A stretch of 64,000 nt of DNA from JANPCX01 sp031431125 (GTDB taxonomy: Bacteria > Pseudomonadota > Gammaproteobacteria > Burkholderiales > Burkholderiaceae_C), in assembly GCA_031431125.1 (NCBI GenBank), contig JANPCX010000035.1, positions 91,100 through 155,099 on the forward strand, read 5' to 3'. A model generated the notes under the pieces. The model had not been told where the DNA came from. It saw only the letters and a program-made list of their open reading frames with translations, and searched no databases. This document shows positions 61,351 to 64,000 of the stretch, piece after piece. The first letter of the stretch is position 1, and every line of letters starts with the position of its first letter. The position numbers were made by a program, and so were the translations under genes.

Positions 61351-61664
61351 GTTTTCGAGTTCGACTGACCCGTGGTGCGCAAGACGATTTGCAGCGCTTA
61401 TTCGACTTCATTCTGGATCGGGAACTGGCCCGTGATGGTGGCGATTTGACATTGCCCGAGCAGGCCTTGGTCGCGATTCAAACGGGAATGGGCATCTTGA
61501 AAACCTCGCCCTTCACCTGCCGAAAAGTGGGCGCCAGCCCTTTCCTGCGCGAGTTGATCATCTCGTTTGGTGGCTCAGGGTATGTGGCGCTGTTCGAGAT
61601 TCTGGGCAGCGATGAAGTGGTGGTGGCTGCCGTTCGCCATCAGCTCGAAGAGGACTACCACTGA
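61347..61664 (+). CDS. ParE/RelE-superfamily toxin
   Basis: 105 residues. MSFRVRLTRGAQDDLQRLFDFI and the terminal VVVAAVRHQLEEDYH are the ParE pattern. ParE poisons DNA gyrase, while RelE cuts mRNA; this sequence fits ParE better, but activity is inferred. It lies between lysE and ureC on the opposite strand to both. Confidence 0.78.
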   Translation: MSFRVRLTRGAQDDLQRLFDFILDRELARDGGDLTLPEQALVAIQTGMGILKTSPFTCRKVGASPFLRELIISFGGSGYVALFEILGSDEVVVAAVRHQLEEDYH

Positions 61665-61710
61665 ATCGAGAGACGGCTAGGCTCGCATTGGCCTGAACTT
61701 CAAGCCTTCC

Positions 61711-63438
61711 TCAAAACAAAAAATACCGCTGCGCCATAGGCAACACCGTCGCCGGCTCGCAAGTGAGCAGCACGCCATCCGCCCGCACCTCATAGGTTTG
61801 CGCGTCAATCTCCATGCGCGGGGTGTAGTGGTTGTGAATCATGTGTTCTTTCTTCACCGTGCGGCAGCCTTTGACGAGGCCGATGTGTTTGTGCAGGTTG
61901 AGCATGTCCTGCACATTGCCGGTGAGGGCGGCTTGGCTCAGGAAGGTGATGGAGCCTTGGTGCAGTGCGCCGCCAAAGGCGCCGAACATGGGGCGGTAGT
62001 GAACGGGTTGTGGTGTGGGGATGCTGGCGTTGGGGTCGCCCATGGCGGCGGCGGCGATGAAGCCGCCTTTCATGATGAGTGAGGGTTTCACGCCGAAGAA
62101 GGCGGGTTTCCAAAACACCAGGTCGGCCCATTTGCCTTCTTCGACGCTGCCGACTTCGTGGGCTATGCCGTGGGCCAGGGCGGGGTTCATCGTGTACTTG
62201 GCGATGTAACGTTTGACGCGGGTGTTGTCGTTTCTGCTGCCGTCGCCAGGCAAAGATCCGCGCTGCACTTTCATCTTGTGAGCGGTTTGCCAGGTGCGGA
62301 TGATGACTTCGCCGACACGGCCCATGGCTTGGCTGTCGCTGCTCATCATGCTGATGGCGCCGAGGTCGTGCAGGATGTCTTCGGCGGCAATGGTTTCGCG
62401 GCGGATGCGGCTCTCCGCAAACGCCAGGTCTTCGGCAATGGACGCATCGAGGTGGTGGCAGACCATGAGCATGTCCAGGTGCTCGTCGATGGTGTTGACC
62501 GTGTAAGGCCGCGTGGGGTTGGTGCTGGAGGGCAGCACATTGTTCTCGCCCACCACTTTCAAAATGTCGGGCGCGTGGCCACCGCCTGCGCCTTCGGTGT
62601 GGAAGCTGTGGATGGTGCGGCCTTTGAAGGCGGCGATGGTGTCTTCGACAAAACCGCTTTCGTTGAGTGTGTCGGTGTGGATGGCCACCTGGGTATCGGT
62701 TTCTTCGGCCACGCTCAAGCAGGTGTCGATGGCGGCGGGTGTCGTGCCCCAGTCTTCATGCAGCTTCAGGCCGATGGCACCGGCTTCAATTTGCTGGCGC
62801 AGGGCCTCGGGGCGGCTGGCATTGCCTTTGCCGAAGAAGCCGAGGTTCATCGGAAAAGCGTCGGCTGCTTGCAGCATGCGTGCAATGTTGGCGGGGCCCG
62901 GGGTGCAGGTGGTGGCGAAGGTGCCGGTGGCCGGGCCCGTGCCGCCGCCGAGCATGGTGGTGACGCCACTCATCAAGGCTTCTTCAATTTGTTGTGGGCA
63001 AATGAAGTGGATGTGGCTGTCGATGCCGCCGGCGGTGACGATTAAACCCTCAGCGGCAATCACTTCGGTGCCGGGGCCAATGACGATGTCCACCCCAGGC
63101 TGTACATCGGGGTTGCCCGCTTTGCCAATGCGCACGATGCGGCTGCCGCGCAAGCCGATGTCGGCTTTGACGATGCCCCAGTGGTCGACGATGAGGGCGT
63201 TGGTGATGACGCAGTCCACCGCTTCATTGCGGCCGGGGCCGTTGACGCGCTGGCTTTGGCCCATGCCGTCGCGGATGACTTTGCCGCCACCGAATTTCAC
63301 TTCTTCGCCGTAGCCACCGGCTTTGAGTGTGTAGTCCTGTTCGACTTCGATGATGAGTTCGGTGTCTGCCAGGCGCAGGCGGTCGCCTGTGGTGGGGCCG
63401 AACATTTCGGCGTAGGCGCGGCGGTTCACGGTGGTCAT
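61711..63438 (-). CDS. ureC: Urease alpha subunit
   Basis: 575 residues. It hydrolyses urea to ammonia and carbamate with two nickel ions. GGIDSHIHFICPQQ supplies two His, GLKLHEDWG the carbamylated Lys, VAIHTDTLNESGF and HTEGAGGGHAPD more ligands, and MVCHHLD the mobile flap Cys. Length is normal. Beta and gamma subunit genes must lie to the right, outside the window. A repeat begins 65-85 bases upstream. Confidence 0.97.
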   Translation of the reverse strand: MTTVNRRAYAEMFGPTTGDRLRLADTELIIEVEQDYTLKAGGYGEEVKFGGGKVIRDGMGQSQRVNGPGRNEAVDCVITNALIVDHWGIVKADIGLRGSRIVRIGKAGNPDVQPGVDIVIGPGTEVIAAEGLIVTAGGIDSHIHFICPQQIEEALMSGVTTMLGGGTGPATGTFATTCTPGPANIARMLQAADAFPMNLGFFGKGNASRPEALRQQIEAGAIGLKLHEDWGTTPAAIDTCLSVAEETDTQVAIHTDTLNESGFVEDTIAAFKGRTIHSFHTEGAGGGHAPDILKVVGENNVLPSSTNPTRPYTVNTIDEHLDMLMVCHHLDASIAEDLAFAESRIRRETIAAEDILHDLGAISMMSSDSQAMGRVGEVIIRTWQTAHKMKVQRGSLPGDGSRNDNTRVKRYIAKYTMNPALAHGIAHEVGSVEEGKWADLVFWKPAFFGVKPSLIMKGGFIAAAAMGDPNASIPTPQPVHYRPMFGAFGGALHQGSITFLSQAALTGNVQDMLNLHKHIGLVKGCRTVKKEHMIHNHYTPRMEIDAQTYEVRADGVLLTCEPATVLPMAQRYFLF

Positions 63439-64000
63439 CGGATTGGCCTTTTATTGTTTGCGTTGGTTGCTGTTTTCTTTGTGCGTGAGACTGCGTCGGG
63501 ATGTGCGCCCGACAGCGCACTCACTTTCTTTTGCTTCGCCAAAAGAAAGTAAGCAAAGAAAAGGCGACCCCGATTCCGGCGGCCCCTTTGGGGCTGCTCT
63601 GCGCTGCTCGTGCAAGACGGGAAGTTCAGAAACTCGCCCTGCGGGCTCAGACATCTGAACTTCTTTTTCCGTCTTGCCCTGCGCTGCTCGACGCCTCCAA
63701 CGGGGACCCCAAGGGCCAACACCAGCGGACGGCTCGTTTGGCTGCGCCAAACATCGCGGCAATCCCCACTCATTCGACCAAGGCGATGCGTAGCGAGCCG
63801 TGGTGTATTGGCTTTTCGGGGCCCTGGAGACGAGCTGAGCAGCGCAGCGGGAGGCGGGAAAAGAAGCGCAGTTGTTTGAGCCCGTACTCGGGCGAGTTCT
63901 GCGCTTCCCGCCTCCCGCGAGCAGCGCAAGGCAGCCCCGGTATTTCCGGGGCCGAGGAACCGGGGTCGCCTTTCTTTTGGTGACTTTTCTTTGGCGAAGC
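63439..64000. mobile_element. Large nested fold-back repeat upstream of ureC, running off the edge
   Basis: The left end has GTGCGC-GCGCAC (63503-63520) and a perfect 11-bp hairpin (63523-63550, ACTTTCTTTTG). A further outer pair of arms, GCTTCGCC...GGCGACCCC (63533-63572) and the near-inverse at 63962-64000, encloses two more perfect or near-perfect hairpins (63612-63677 and 63848-63917) and CCCCGG-tattt-CCGGGG (63935-63951). The right arm probably ends beyond 64000. No protein domain is recognised. Confidence 0.7.

Noticed and set aside
62158..63045. 295-codon plus-strand frame over ureC
   Set aside because: ureC is unmistakable, and the other frame is low-complexity shadow.
1..64000. tRNA, rRNA and CRISPR
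   Set aside because: No cloverleaf, rRNA segment or regularly spaced direct repeats was recognised by eye; a tool run would be decisive.

Overview
The window looks like chromosome of a betaproteobacterium of the order Burkholderiales, most likely a Comamonadaceae relative. The evidence is gene order and protein character: yceD-rpmF-plsX-fabHDG-acpP-fabF runs straight into rpoE-rseA-rseB-mucD-lepA-lepB-rnc-era-recO-pdxJ-acpS-nagZ; rne and rluC are divergent; there is a PEP-CTERM/exosortase accessory gene and a urease cluster. Base composition looks moderately GC-rich by eye, except for an AT-rich island near 45.2-47.4 kb. No tRNA, rRNA or CRISPR array was recognised.

Layout. (1) 1-5.7 kb: the end of a PrsT-like TPR protein, then a compact cassette of a Tat-signal protein, a PqqD-like chaperone, an HPr-kinase-related ATPase and a nucleotidyltransferase-fold protein. 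(2) 5.7-14.8 kb: sugar-nucleotide genes (manC, galE, rfbBDAC) and a glycosyltransferase, interrupted by ubiJ-ubiB; together with PrsT they suggest exopolysaccharide or surface-glycan production. (3) 14.9-40.4 kb: a DEAD-box helicase, a methyltransferase/maf pair, then the long block of fatty-acid synthesis, envelope-stress (sigma E) and translation/RNA genes, ending in nagZ, a decayed binding-protein fragment and a hybrid histidine kinase. (4) 40.5-49.5 kb: RNase E and RluC, the AT-rich island with a GumN-like and an orphan Asp/Gly-rich protein, then gph, a Rieske protein and an S49 protease. (5) 49.7-54.2 kb: an Lrp regulator divergent from a lysine-degradation operon (saccharopine-dehydrogenase-like, DUF1338/HglS-like, aldehyde dehydrogenase). 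(6) 54.2-63.4 kb: a metal-handling and urease region: an EamA transporter with an in-frame TGA before a His-rich tail, a DUF6488-like protein, HupE/UreJ, a His-rich small protein, an RlmN-like enzyme, ureGFE, a LysE exporter, a ParDE-type toxin-antitoxin pair and ureC.

The least explained material is between genes. Several fold-back elements sit close to gene 3' ends: a nested 270-bp element between era and recO whose right arm supplies the likely recO start codon; two 232-bp copies of one element (after recO and inside the lysine operon) whose terminal inverted repeats differ between copies yet match within each copy; and a large nested element running off the right edge. The mucD-lepA gap holds a possible structured RNA with a strong terminator, followed by three perfect hairpins before lepA. 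The protein-level candidate for a poorly described system is the Tat-protein/PqqD/HprK-like/nucleotidyltransferase cassette.
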